Assembly: GCF_000429905.1 (NCBI RefSeq)
Contig: NZ_AUCT01000026.1
Location: 1-64,000 of the forward strand
DNA from: Desulfatibacillum aliphaticivorans DSM 15576
GTDB lineage: Bacteria; Desulfobacterota; Desulfobacteria; Desulfobacterales; Desulfatibacillaceae
Direction: 5' to 3'
DNA length: 64,000 nt
The position numbers and the translations under genes are program-made. The notes under the pieces are model-generated. The model saw only the letters and a program-made list of their open reading frames with translations, searched no databases and was not told where the DNA came from. Below, piece by piece: positions 24,758 to 34,800 of the stretch (position 1 is the first letter of the stretch; each line of letters opens with the position of its first letter).

Positions 24758-24802
24758 TAAAAAATACCCTGCGCCGCTCCGCAGCCCGGAACGGCGCAGG
24801 GT
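24758..24802 (-). terminator. Rho-independent terminator of acyl-CoA ligase gene
   Basis: The 11-bp stem ACCCTGCGCCG/CGGCGCAGGGT (24766-24802) is followed on the minus strand by ATTTTTTAAC. It lies 64 bp beyond the ligase stop. Confidence 0.8.
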
Positions 24803-24865
24803 CATAATGTTCTCTTGATCAAACCGGAAATGGGCGATTAAACCGATTCCGGCGCCTATAAGGCC

Positions 24866-26584
24866 TTAATCCCACTTGTCTTCCTTTTTCAACACCTCAA
24901 CCACCTTCACCGCTTCTTCGGTCATGGCCATGACGTCAACCTTTCCAACCCGGTTGACATGAAAGGGCTGGTCATTGGGCCAGAATTCCACATGAAGAGG
25001 CCTTTTGTATCCTGCCATATCCTTGCAAAATCCCTTTATGGCGTCGGAGGCCAGGTCTTTACCCGCTTTCGGCTTCACCCAGGCAAAGACGCCGTCCACA
25101 TGCGTCTTATGCGGAACCCCCACAACAAGGGCCTGGTCCACATCCGGGTGCTGATTGATGAAGTCGCTGACTTCATCCGGGAAAACCAGGTAGCCCTTGG
25201 GCTTGATGACGAACTTTCTTCTTCCGGCGAATTTCAGGCCCCGGTATACGCCGAAGTCGTGAAAATACCCCATATCTCCGGTATACAGGACTCCGTCCCT
25301 GGTAATGGCCTTGGATGTGGCTTCTTCGTCATTATAATACCCCAGGAAGACGATCGGGCCGTGGACGCAGATTTCTCCGACTTCTCCCAAAGGCACTTCC
25401 TCTCCGGCCGTCCCGTCTTCTTTCATGGGCTCCCTGATCGTCACCGGCGCCAACTCCGGGTAGACTTGCCCCACCTGTCCGGCCATTTCTTGAATGGGAA
25501 TGGCCTTGGGCGTTGCGGTGAAATATCCGGCGCATTCCGTCATGCCAAGAGCGGTCCCGAACGAGGGCGCCATTTTTTGCATTTGCTCCAGAAAGGTGAT
25601 GTCCACCGCGCTGCCGCCGTAAAGCACGTACAGCAAGGAGGACAGGTCGGCGTCCTGATAGTTGGGCATTTGCCAGATCATGTGGAACATGGTCGGCACT
25701 CCGCCCCACCACGTGGCCTTGTATTTTTCAATGAATTGCAAAACAAGGTCCGGCTGGAAGATATTCACCGTTACGACGGTTCCCCCGACAAACCAGGCGG
25801 TCATGGGTCCCTGGCAGGTTCCGGCCACATGGCTGGTGGGCATGGAGTTCAAAAAGCGGCTTGCGCTGCCCCATAGGCCGACTTCTCTGGAAAAAATGGC
25901 GTTATTGACAAGGGTGTTTTCGTTGCAGATCAGGGCAGCCTTGGGAAACCCGGTCGTCCCGGTGGTGAAAATAATGATGTGGGGATCGCGCTTGTCCAGG
26001 CTTGCATACGTTTCTTTCAACTCATTGACAAGGGCGCCGTCTTCCGCCAGCGGCGTTAACGCATCCATGGAAAATAGAGCGCTAAAATCCTTGATATACT
26101 CGGCGTCATTGTCAAAGGCGCCGCCCAGGGGGTACTCGACAATGTGTTTCAGCGACTTCACGTTTTCAAAAACGGCTTGGGAAATTTGCGTAAAATCCCT
26201 CAAGGGGGTGTTCCCCAGGCAGAAAAAAGCGACAGGCTCAATTTTGTTCATGTTCCTGATGATTTCATGATCCTGCAGCCGAACGTCCAAAGGCGATATG
26301 ACGGCGCCTACGGTTGCGCACCCGTAGGTGAGAAAAAAGAATTCCGGCGTCGAAAGCCATTGAACGGCGACGATATCCCCTTTTTTAACGCCCATTTCCT
26401 TCAATCTCAATGCATAGAGCGTTATAATCTCGTCAAATTCCTTGTACGTGTATACTTCTTCCTTGTTGGCGCCGACCAACGCAATATTATCCGGCGTCTT
26501 TTCCGCCCAACGTTTGATGTAATCCGTAATGAGGGGCAACTGCCAACTGTCTTGTAAGGACTCGTCCAATTTAATTGTAACCAT
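24866..26584 (-). CDS. AMP-forming acyl-CoA synthetase/ligase
   Basis: The 572-residue ANL-superfamily enzyme is read from the ATG at 26584, which has AGGAGG 4 bp upstream; in-frame codons before it lack support. The AMP-binding P-loop motif IIIFTTGTTGFPKAAL, the GMTECAGY A5-type motif, YTGDMGYFHDFGV (A7) and KFAGRRKFVIKPKGY (A8) are all present. A C-terminal lysine candidate lies in HVNRVGKVDV. It activates a carboxylic acid as acyl-AMP and then acyl-CoA. Substrate choice (medium or long chain, aromatic, carnitine-like) cannot be read. It has no operon partner, but fits fatty acid or hydrocarbon breakdown in such anaerobes. Confidence 0.9.
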   Translation of the reverse strand: MVTIKLDESLQDSWQLPLITDYIKRWAEKTPDNIALVGANKEEVYTYKEFDEIITLYALRLKEMGVKKGDIVAVQWLSTPEFFFLTYGCATVGAVISPLDVRLQDHEIIRNMNKIEPVAFFCLGNTPLRDFTQISQAVFENVKSLKHIVEYPLGGAFDNDAEYIKDFSALFSMDALTPLAEDGALVNELKETYASLDKRDPHIIIFTTGTTGFPKAALICNENTLVNNAIFSREVGLWGSASRFLNSMPTSHVAGTCQGPMTAWFVGGTVVTVNIFQPDLVLQFIEKYKATWWGGVPTMFHMIWQMPNYQDADLSSLLYVLYGGSAVDITFLEQMQKMAPSFGTALGMTECAGYFTATPKAIPIQEMAGQVGQVYPELAPVTIREPMKEDGTAGEEVPLGEVGEICVHGPIVFLGYYNDEEATSKAITRDGVLYTGDMGYFHDFGVYRGLKFAGRRKFVIKPKGYLVFPDEVSDFINQHPDVDQALVVGVPHKTHVDGVFAWVKPKAGKDLASDAIKGFCKDMAGYKRPLHVEFWPNDQPFHVNRVGKVDVMAMTEEAVKVVEVLKKEDKWD

Positions 26585-27047
26585 TGATCCTCCTGCAAAT
26601 GAATCGCACTTCATACAGAGGCCCTTTTTAATAGGGTTTCTGCACACTTGGTTCCTTCATTTGTCCAGACCGGGAGTCAAACCGTAACCACCAAATAATA
26701 TATATCGTCTCCCCAGCCTTCAAACCCGCCTGAACGCCAAACTATACAGCATCTATCCTTCTCCCTTTTACAAACCTTGTCAATAGGGTCAGCCGGGCGA
26801 AATTCATCAAGGCGAAATATGATAAGGAAACCACGTTTCCAGAAAATTTCAATTCGGAAGGACGCAGTATGATATTGGTTGAAGAAGGCCGAGATCGACA
26901 TCAATCCTCTGGTCACGGAAGGGACGAACCTGTTCGCCCTAGTGGTCCTGAAGGGCGAGGATTGATCCGCATAAATTAAAACTCCGCAAAAACGGTCAAG
27001 AAAGCTCCCGTGCCGGGTGCTAAGCATTGAGGCCATGGAGGTTGGCT
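26585..27047. other. Intergenic region with a possible gene-end remnant
   Basis: Between the divergent ligase and AraC-type genes no full gene is seen. A short plus-strand frame at 26873-26965 reads YWLKKAEIDINPLVTEG and then NLFALVVLKGED followed by TGA. It looks like the conserved end of a larger protein, but lacks a start codon, so it may be the scar of a deleted gene. I cannot assign the family. Confidence 0.35.
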
Positions 27048-27920
27048 ATGTCCGACGCACGAGCATATTACGAAGAGCGCATAATCCGGGTGCAGATGTT
27101 CATCCAGGATCATCTGGACGATCCGATGACGCTGGAAGAACTGGCCAAGGTTGCCTGCTTCTCCCCGTTCCATTTTCACCGGATTTTTACGGCCATGACG
27201 GGGGAGCCGCTTAAGGAGTACATCCGCCGCCTGCTTCTGGAGCGGGCCGCCCATGAACTGCGGTACTCCTCTCAGCCGGTTGTGCAGGTCGCCCTGAACG
27301 CGGGATACCAGACCCACGAAGCCTTTACGCGCGCTTTCAGAAACATGTTCGGCGTTCCCCCCAGGCAATACAGGACGGAGCTTCCCTCCAGGGCTCGCAA
27401 TAGGGCGGGCTCTCCCCAGGTTTTTAACCTGAGAATCCTCAAACCTAAAGGAGACGCCATGGACATCCGAATCGAAGAATTTCCACCCCTTGACGTTGTT
27501 TTCATCCGCCACACCGGCCCGTACGAAGAGTGCGGTATCGCCTGGGAAAAGCTGTGCTCCCACCCGGACGTCGCCAAAGAACTGGGGCCCGAAACCCAGG
27601 CCATAGGCATTTGTTACGACGACCCGGACATCACCGAAGCCGATAAAATCCGCATGGATGTTTGCGTTACCGCGCCGCCCTCTCTTTCTCCGCCGGAAGG
27701 CATGGAAAAGCAGACCATCAAGGGGGGAGAGTACGCCGTCCTGACCCATCATGGCCCTTATGAGGGATTGCACGACTGCTACCGCTGGCTGTTCGGAGAG
27801 TGGCTGCCTTCCAGCGGTAGAGAGGCTAACTACGCCCCCTCCCTGGAAGTGTATGTCAACAGCCCGGAGGAGGTCGCGCCCCAGGACCTCATCACGGAAA
27901 TTCGGGTTCCGCTTAAATAG
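27048..27920 (+). CDS. AraC-family regulator with C-terminal GyrI-like effector domain
   Basis: The 290-residue product starts MSDARAYYEERI at an ATG with GGAGG 7 bp upstream. It has an N-terminal double helix-turn-helix (DPMTLEELAKVACFSPFHFHRIF, read in parts, then VALNAGYQTHEAFTRAFRNMFGVPPRQY) and a C-terminal GyrI/BmrR-type ligand-binding domain (about 145-290: IRIEEFPPLDVVFIRHTGPY, GGEYAVLTHHGPYEGL). The order HTH then GyrI is that of the Rob/SbmC-like group that senses small hydrophobic or cationic compounds. It is a single gene, so its targets are not obvious. A palindromic repeat lies just after it. Confidence 0.92.
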   Translation: MSDARAYYEERIIRVQMFIQDHLDDPMTLEELAKVACFSPFHFHRIFTAMTGEPLKEYIRRLLLERAAHELRYSSQPVVQVALNAGYQTHEAFTRAFRNMFGVPPRQYRTELPSRARNRAGSPQVFNLRILKPKGDAMDIRIEEFPPLDVVFIRHTGPYEECGIAWEKLCSHPDVAKELGPETQAIGICYDDPDITEADKIRMDVCVTAPPSLSPPEGMEKQTIKGGEYAVLTHHGPYEGLHDCYRWLFGEWLPSSGREANYAPSLEVYVNSPEEVAPQDLITEIRVPLK

Positions 27921-27958
27921 ACATCCGGTTTTACAAGCCCGATTGCTGAACCATTCCA

Positions 27959-28021
27959 CGTCATCCCCGCAAGGGTGATCCGATTCTTTCAGAATCGTCC
28001 GCAAGCGGGGACCCAGCATCG
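27959..28021. repeat. Composite palindromic intergenic repeat
   Basis: The outer arms CCCCGC (27965) and GCGGGG (28005) enclose an inner hairpin CGATTCT-TTC-AGAATCG. The outer ATCCCCGC...GCGGGGACCCAG pattern is the style of REP-like elements found in many copies in some bacterial genomes. A second decayed palindrome (GTTCCCATGC...GCGTGGGAATGC) follows at about 28069-28120. Confidence 0.55.
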
Positions 28022-28261
28022 TGTCGGTGTGTTGACAACTATTTGATTATACTACTTTTTTGAACTCGTTCCCATGCTGTCAGCCCGTATCGCGGTAGTT
28101 TGCGACATGGGCTGCCGCGTGGGAATGCAAACGGGAGTCGCCAATTTCCTCAAACGTTGACCCCATGCCCTCATGGATTGATACCGACTCCTGCCCATGG
28201 AATGCTCCAGTATGCATTACTACGGCGGGCCGCGGGAACGACCTCACCGCGAATTGGACGG

Positions 28262-28684
28262 TTATTCCGTAAAACCCTTCTTAGCCATGGCCTCGGCGTT
28301 TAAGAACCTGGCCATGCCGGTTTTCATTTTCCGGAACCCCTGAGTTTCGTAATAACCCTCCTTCCCGACCGCAGCATACAAGATCACATGGCAATTGGGG
28401 ACGTCAGCCAGAATCGTGGACAGGATGATCCTTCCGAGCCCCTTGCCCTGGTAATCCGGGGACACCGCAAAATCATACAACGCCGCCTGATACGCCCCGT
28501 CGGATATGGCCCGGCCCATGCCGATCAGCTTGCCGGAGTCCAAAATAAACACCACGGAGTAGCTGGCCTCAAAAGCCTTTTGATGAATATCAGGCGGGTA
28601 GTGGGCCATGCCCACGGTTTTCAGCAGGTCCGAAACAGCCTGCCAGTCCACGTTATCGCAGTTTCTTTTGATTTCATAATCCAT
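28262..28684 (-). CDS. GNAT-family N-acetyltransferase
   Basis: The 140-residue product starts MDYEIKRNCDNVDW at the ATG at 28684; longer in-frame starts exist but add a basic tail not seen in the family. The acetyl-CoA pyrophosphate-binding motif A is VSPDYQGKGLGRIIL (Q/RxxGxG/A), preceded by strand YQAALYDFAV and followed by LYAAVGKEGYYETQGFRKM. It transfers an acetyl group to an amine of unknown identity. It is isolated between divergent genes. Confidence 0.88.
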   Translation of the reverse strand: MDYEIKRNCDNVDWQAVSDLLKTVGMAHYPPDIHQKAFEASYSVVFILDSGKLIGMGRAISDGAYQAALYDFAVSPDYQGKGLGRIILSTILADVPNCHVILYAAVGKEGYYETQGFRKMKTGMARFLNAEAMAKKGFTE

Positions 28685-28952
28685 GGGGGCGCCTTTCCAC
28701 TTGTTTTTCACAACCGTGCTAGCCTGCTTGACAGAACGGAAAATCCTTTTCAAATATACTAATTATACCATTTTAGAACAGATCAAAACAGAAATTCTAA
28801 TGGTTTTTTACGGCGATATTTCGCCTTTCCCGGAAAATCCAAGGGCCAAAATTGCTTGTTCGCCGCCCTGTATGGTTAAATTTTATTTGCGAGATCAACC
28901 ATGAACCACCCCGAGGGAAAGCAACCATGCACCTTTTGTAAGGAGGCCTGCT

Positions 28953-31169
28953 TTGGAAAACCCGCAACAATCCCAAGACGTCCGCATTGTCCGGGCCACG
29001 TCCGCCTTTGACTGCGGCGGGCGCTGCCCTTTGCTGCTTCATGTGAAGGATAACAAGATCATTCGCATCGAAGGAGACGATCACCCGGACTCCGACCGGC
29101 AATTGCGCACCTGCCTCAGGTGCCGTGCATACCGAAAATACGTGCACCACCCGGAACGCCTTATGCATCCCCAAAAACGCGTGGGCGCCAAAGGGGAGGG
29201 CAGGTTCGAACGCATCTCCTGGGACGAGGCTTTGTCTATCCTATCGGGCAAGCTCAAGGAGACCAAGGATAAATTCGGCCCGGAATCCATTTTGCTCATG
29301 ACCGGCGGAGGCTATCTGGCCAGCCTGCACAGCGGGTCCATGGCTGCGCCCAGGCTGTTGAACCAGTTCGGCGGATACACCACCCATTACGGCAACATCT
29401 CCTCCGAAGGCGCGGTTTGGGCCTCTTTGGTTCAATACGGAAGCGTGATGGTGGGCCACAGCCGGGAGGACATGCTGAATTCCAAGCTCATTATTCTTTG
29501 GGGCTGGGATCCGGCGCGCATGATTTCCGGCTCAAACACCATGCATCATCTGCTTAAGGCCAAAGAGAACGGCGCCAAGGTGATCTCCGTGGAGCCCCGG
29601 TATACGGACACCGCCGCCGCCGTGGCGGACAAGTGGATTCCCATTTATCCGGGTACGGATACGGCCATGATGGCGGCCATGGCATACGTGATGATCACGG
29701 AAAATCTGCAAGATCAGGCTTTTCTGAACAAGTACACCATAGGCTTCGACAAGTTCAAGGAATACATCCTGGGCGACGAGGACGGCCAGGCCAAGACCCC
29801 GCAGTGGGCCGAGGCTGTTTGCGGCGTTCCCGCCGAAACCATCGCGGATCTGGCGCGGGAGTACGCCGCAGCCAAGCCGGCCGCGCTCATGGATTGCCAG
29901 GGGCCGGCCCGCAGCGCCATGGGCGAGCAATACTGCCGGTTCGCAGCCACTCTGTCCGCCATGACCGGCAATGTGGGCAAGCCCGGCGGTTCGGCCTGCG
30001 GCGGACTTATGGGCATCCCCATCGGCCACATGTTCCGCATGTCGGCCATTCCCCCGGGCAAAAACCCCGTAGAAATGACCGGCCCAAAAATCAAAGGCAC
30101 CCTGGACATCCGGGACCGGGTGATCAAGCGCATCCACATCAACAAGCTGTGGGAGGCCATCCTGGAAGGCAAGGCCGGGGGATTTCCGGCGGATGTCAAA
30201 ATGGCCTGGTCCATGTGCAACAACTACCTGAACCAGATCGGCAACGCCAACAAGGGGGACAAGGCGCTCAAAAAGCTGCCCTTCTTTGCGGTAAACGAAA
30301 TATTCATGACCGCCCAGGCGCGTTACGCCGACCTGCTTCTACCCGTCACCACGGCGGCGGAGCGGAGCGACCTCACCTACGCCTGGCCTTCAGGCCCCTA
30401 TTACACCTTTGTGAACCGGGCCATCGAGCCTTTGGGCGAGTGCAAGTCCGATCTGGAAATTTGCGAAATGCTGTCCGATTATCTGGGCGTGAAAGACTAT
30501 CGCCTGGGCGCCAAGGAAGAGGACATCCTCAAGCACATGGTGGACCAAAATCCCGTGACCAGCAAATACGTCACGGACTTTGACAAGTTTAAGAACGACG
30601 GCATCCACCGTATCGAGTTGAAAGAGCCGTACATCGCCTTTCGCAAGCAGATTGAAGACCCGGAGAACAATCCCTTTGACACGCCTTCGGGTAAAATCGA
30701 AATTTATTCCCAGCGTGTGGCTGATATAAACAGTCCCAAATGCCCGCCTGTGCCTAAATACATTCCCACCTTCGAGGACCGGAACGATCCCTTGTTTGAG
30801 AAATACCCTCTTCAGCTTCTCACCCCTCATCCGCGAAACCGGGTGCACTCCGAAATGTACAAGGTGGAATGGCTGCGGGAGGCCGAGCCCCACGTGCTTT
30901 GGATTCATCCCTCGGACGCGGAGGCTCGGGGCGTTTCAAACGGGGATGACATCCAGGCTTTTAACGATCGGGGCCGGGTGGCTGTCCAGGCGTTCGTCAC
31001 CCAGCGCATTAAGCCGGGCGTGGTCTGCATGTTTGAAGGGGCCTGGTATCAGCCTGACGAAAACGGAGTCGACCGGGGCGCCTGCGCCAACACCCTGACC
31101 AAGGACGACTATTCCGGCGGCGGGGCTGCTGTCATGAACACTTCACTGGTCCAGGTTGCCAAGGCCTAA
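28953..31169 (+). CDS. Molybdopterin oxidoreductase catalytic subunit (DMSO reductase family)
   Basis: The 738-residue product has a TTG start 6 bp after a perfect AGGAGG. N-terminal cysteines FDCGGRCPL...CLRC form a [4Fe-4S] site. Molybdopterin-guanine-dinucleotide-binding blocks follow (SWDEALSILSG, ILWGWDPARM, PRYTDTAAAVADKWIPIYPGTD in pieces), and the C-terminal dinucleotide domain is from about residue 620. GNISSEGAVWA lies where the Mo/W ligand is expected, so Ser rather than Cys or Sec may bind the metal, as in DmsA/TorA. No Tat signal is present, so it is probably cytoplasmic. It forms an operon with the Fe-S subunit 13 bp downstream. No membrane subunit follows. Confidence 0.92.
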   Translation: MENPQQSQDVRIVRATSAFDCGGRCPLLLHVKDNKIIRIEGDDHPDSDRQLRTCLRCRAYRKYVHHPERLMHPQKRVGAKGEGRFERISWDEALSILSGKLKETKDKFGPESILLMTGGGYLASLHSGSMAAPRLLNQFGGYTTHYGNISSEGAVWASLVQYGSVMVGHSREDMLNSKLIILWGWDPARMISGSNTMHHLLKAKENGAKVISVEPRYTDTAAAVADKWIPIYPGTDTAMMAAMAYVMITENLQDQAFLNKYTIGFDKFKEYILGDEDGQAKTPQWAEAVCGVPAETIADLAREYAAAKPAALMDCQGPARSAMGEQYCRFAATLSAMTGNVGKPGGSACGGLMGIPIGHMFRMSAIPPGKNPVEMTGPKIKGTLDIRDRVIKRIHINKLWEAILEGKAGGFPADVKMAWSMCNNYLNQIGNANKGDKALKKLPFFAVNEIFMTAQARYADLLLPVTTAAERSDLTYAWPSGPYYTFVNRAIEPLGECKSDLEICEMLSDYLGVKDYRLGAKEEDILKHMVDQNPVTSKYVTDFDKFKNDGIHRIELKEPYIAFRKQIEDPENNPFDTPSGKIEIYSQRVADINSPKCPPVPKYIPTFEDRNDPLFEKYPLQLLTPHPRNRVHSEMYKVEWLREAEPHVLWIHPSDAEARGVSNGDDIQAFNDRGRVAVQAFVTQRIKPGVVCMFEGAWYQPDENGVDRGACANTLTKDDYSGGGAAVMNTSLVQVAKA

Positions 31170-31182
31170 AGGAGGGGATGCT

Positions 31183-31743
31183 ATGCAAATGGGATTTTAT
31201 TTCGACCAAACCCGCTGCACAGGCTGCAACGCCTGCCGCGTGGCCTGCAAAGACTGGAACGACGTGCCTGAAGGCCCGGAAGCCTGGATGCAGGTGAAAT
31301 ACTTGGAGCAGGGCGAAACGCCGGACGTGTTTGTGGCCTATATGCTTCAAACCTGCTTCCATTGCGAGTCGCCCATATGCGCCGAGGCCTGCCCGGCGGA
31401 CGCCATCACCAAGAGGCCGGAGGACGGGATCGTCCTGGTGGACCGCAACGCCTGTTTGGGCAAGGAGGAATGCGGCGCCAAGTGCCTGAAGGCCTGCCCG
31501 TACCAAGCCCCCCAGTTCGGACCCGAGCCCGGCGCAAAAATGGGCAAGTGCGTTTTTTGCACGGATCGCCTGGCCCAGGGCAAAATGCCTTCCTGCGTGG
31601 AGGCCTGTTACACCAGGGCGCTCGACTTTGGGCCTTTGGATGAATTGCAAAAAAAATACGGCCAGGCTGTGGAAGCGCCAAGTTTCAAGTATTCGAAGCG
31701 CACAAAACCCTCCGTGGTTATGAATCCGAAAAATCCGAAATAA
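31183..31743 (+). CDS. Ferredoxin-type electron-transfer subunit (DmsB/NrfC-like)
   Basis: The 186-residue product has an AAAGGAGG site before the ATG. Four cysteine clusters are visible: CTGCNACRVAC, CFHCESPICAEACP, CLGKEECGAKCLKACP and CVFCTDRLAQG...CVEAC, which would bind four [4Fe-4S] centres as in DmsB. It passes electrons between the molybdopterin subunit and an unidentified partner. The usual third gene (DmsC/NrfD membrane anchor) is missing; a terminator follows instead. Confidence 0.93.
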   Translation: MQMGFYFDQTRCTGCNACRVACKDWNDVPEGPEAWMQVKYLEQGETPDVFVAYMLQTCFHCESPICAEACPADAITKRPEDGIVLVDRNACLGKEECGAKCLKACPYQAPQFGPEPGAKMGKCVFCTDRLAQGKMPSCVEACYTRALDFGPLDELQKKYGQAVEAPSFKYSKRTKPSVVMNPKNPK

Positions 31744-31760
31744 ACAGCTTATTCTGCAAA

Positions 31761-31806
31761 TAGCCGGGTTCTTGTTCGTCTTTGAATAAGAGCCCGGTTT
31801 TTTCCT
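31761..31806 (+). terminator. Rho-independent terminator after Mo/Fe-S operon
   Basis: GCCGGGTTCTTGTTC pairs with GAATAAGAGCCCGGT through a 15-bp stem with G:U pairs, followed by TTTTTTCC. It closes the two-gene operon before the convergent kinase gene. Confidence 0.8.
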
Positions 31807-31821
31807 TGTTCGAGGATGTTT

Positions 31822-34800
31822 TCAAACACTGCCGTCCAGGGCTTCCCGAACCCTTGTCGCCAGGAGCTTTTTTGTAAAAGGCTTTTGGAGAAACCTGATT
31901 TCTTTGTCCAAAACGCCGTGCTGGGCTATCACATTGGCAGTGTATCCGGACATGAACAGGGTTTTGATATTTGGATGCATCATCCGCAACCGCTCTTCCA
32001 ACTCTCTTCCGTTCATGTTTGGCATGATCACATCGGTTATTACCAGATGAATCTCTCCAGGCGGGTCCTTGGAAAGTTGGATGGCCTGACTGGGGGAGCT
32101 GGCCGCTAAAATCTTGTATCCCAATTGTTCCAGCATGAGCCTTGCCATATTCAGGATGGCCGGCTCGTCCTCAACCACCAGGATCATTTCGTGTCCCTTG
32201 GCGGCCGGAGATTCCGCGGATTTTTTCGGCGCAAGCGCTGCAGGCGCCGTATGCTTCGGCAAATGAATTTTAAAGGTGGCGCCCTGGCCCACTTCGCTTT
32301 GAACCGTAATAAACCCTTTGTTTTGCTTTACAATCCCGTAAACCATGGCCAATCCCAGCCCGGTTCCCTTATCCACATCTTTTGTTGAAAAAAAAGGCTC
32401 GAACAGGTTTTCCTGGGTTTGAAAATCCATGCCTTTGCCGTCGTCGCTGACGGCCAGGACCACATAGTCCCCAGGGCGGGCTTCCGAGTTTTGGTCCGGA
32501 GAGTCCGTGATGGAGATTTTACGGGTTTCAATGACAATTTTTCCAACGCCGTCGATGGCGTCACGGGCGTTGACGCATAAGTTGGCGAGGATCTGATCGA
32601 TCTGGGTGGGGTCCATATTAACGGCCCACAAATTATCGTGCGGCGCCCATACAAGGTCAATATCTTCGCCGATCAGCCGGCGCAGCATTTTCAACATGCC
32701 TTCCACGGTGTGGTTCAGGTCCAGAACTTTGGGGGCGATGGTCTGCTTGCGGGCGAAAGCCAGCAATTGCCTGGTAATGTCGGCCGAGCGCTGAGCGGCG
32801 CTGAATATCTCGCTCAAGTCGGCGAAAATAGGGTTATTGGGGTTCATTCCGTCCATGGCCATTTCCGTGTGCCCGATAATAACGCTCAACATATTGTTGA
32901 AATCATGGGCCACCCCGCCGGCAAGGCGGCCTACTGACTCCATTTTTTGCGCTTGCAGTAGCTGGGATTGCAGCTTTTCCCGCTCCGCCTCCGCCTGTTT
33001 GGATTCCGTGATGTCCCTGAACTCCACCACCCTGACCTGCTTGCCCTTGTAGGGAATGTTTCGCGCCTCCAGGCGAAGGGGAAACTCCTCGCCGTTTTTC
33101 CGGACCCCCATGGCTTCGTAGGGCTTTTCATAGCCCGCCAATATATTTCCCATCACCATGTCCCGGCTTTGCTCGGCAATCAGCAGCAGCCCATCCATGC
33201 CGATCAACTCTTCAACCGTATGCCCGGAGATCTGGGACAGCCCGTGATTGCAGTCCAGAATCACTCCTTTATCGTGGATGGCGATTCCGCCGAAGGAGGC
33301 GTTGTGCAGGGCCTTAAAGCGGGCTTCGCTCTCCCGCAGCGATTTTTCAGCCTCCTTTCTTTCGGTTATGTCGTGGTAATTTCCTAAGATTCCATTGATA
33401 TCAGGGTCATGAAAAAGGCTCACGCCCGTAAACTCTATCCATCGGAAAGCGCCGTCCTTGCGGCGATACCGGCATTCAAGAACGCCGGTTTTGCCCGGCT
33501 CCCTGGCCAGGTCCAGGAAAAACATTTTGGACCTCTCTATATCTTCCGGATGAACATTGTCCCAGGTGCTTTTCCCCAGCACGTCTTCCGGCTTCCAGCC
33601 GAAATGTTTTTCTATGTTGGCGCTTTTGTATCGGTTTACGCCTTCCTGATCGATGATGACAATGACGTCCCCGATGTTGGCCACCAGCTTGCTGTGGAGG
33701 CTCTGGTGCCGCTTGATGGCTTCCTCGGCTTGCTTGCGTTCCGCAATAAAACGGGCTTGCTGCAGGTTTTGGAAGGCCATATCCGAGAGGGTGTTTGCAA
33801 AAGTATACAGCAAGTCGGCAATCCGTTGGAATTCCTCGACGTTCATGGAGGGCGTTTCCCAAAACGCTTTGGCGCATTCCTCTTCATCCGCGCCGATGGT
33901 TCGGGCGTAGGCTCGGATGCTTTCTTCCGTTTGCGTTTTATCGCGCACCTGGCCTATGAGCCAATTGGCCAGATGCTTCCCTCCAACGGTGATGCTTGCC
34001 CCCGCGTCCCATAATCCGCCGCTCAGGCAAGGCCTGACGACCGGCCCGTTTTGATGATGCGCTCCCAGGATGGAATCCGACTTGTGGCAGTTGGCGCGAC
34101 CGATTTCCGTAGACCGGATTAGTTCCGAACACAGCCTTGTGAAGTTGCTGGGGGTGGTGATAGGCTCTCCGGCGGGGGTGGTTATGAGCGAGGCCACTTG
34201 CATGGCCGCTGAAAACTGGTCCTGAAAGGTTTGCAGGTCTTTGATACTAAAGAGGTCTTGGAGGTGAACATCCTCCGGATCCTCCATGGGCCTAGTCAAG
34301 GCCAAAAGGCGTTTTTCAAGCGCATCCTGGGTGCGTTTTTGTTCGGTTATGTCTTGTAGAATGCAATGGGTCTGTTTAAAATCCCCCTTGGCGTCCTTTC
34401 CGATTTTGCCGTTAAAGGAAACCAGGATAAACGCCCCGTCCTTTTTCCGCATATAAAATTCCACGCCCAGGATTTCGCCAATGGCCTTGAAGCGGGGAAA
34501 GTTTTCCTTGAAATGCTCCTTCCAGTCCGGATGCAAAAAGTCGCTGAAAGGTCTGCCTATAACCTCTTCCCTGGCGTAACCCAGGATTTGCAGCCAAGTT
34601 TGGTTGACTTGAATAAAGCAGCCGTTTTCATCCAAAGACTGATACCCTAACGGCGCGTTTTCAAAAAGCATTTGAAAGCGCGTTTCGCTGTCCGTCAGGG
34701 CCTTTTCCGTTTGTATCTTGTCCGAAATATTGTGGTAGGTTATTACAACCCCGTAACCCTTTAAATGAAGCGGGGCTGCCGCCACGTTAAACCAGGCGAC

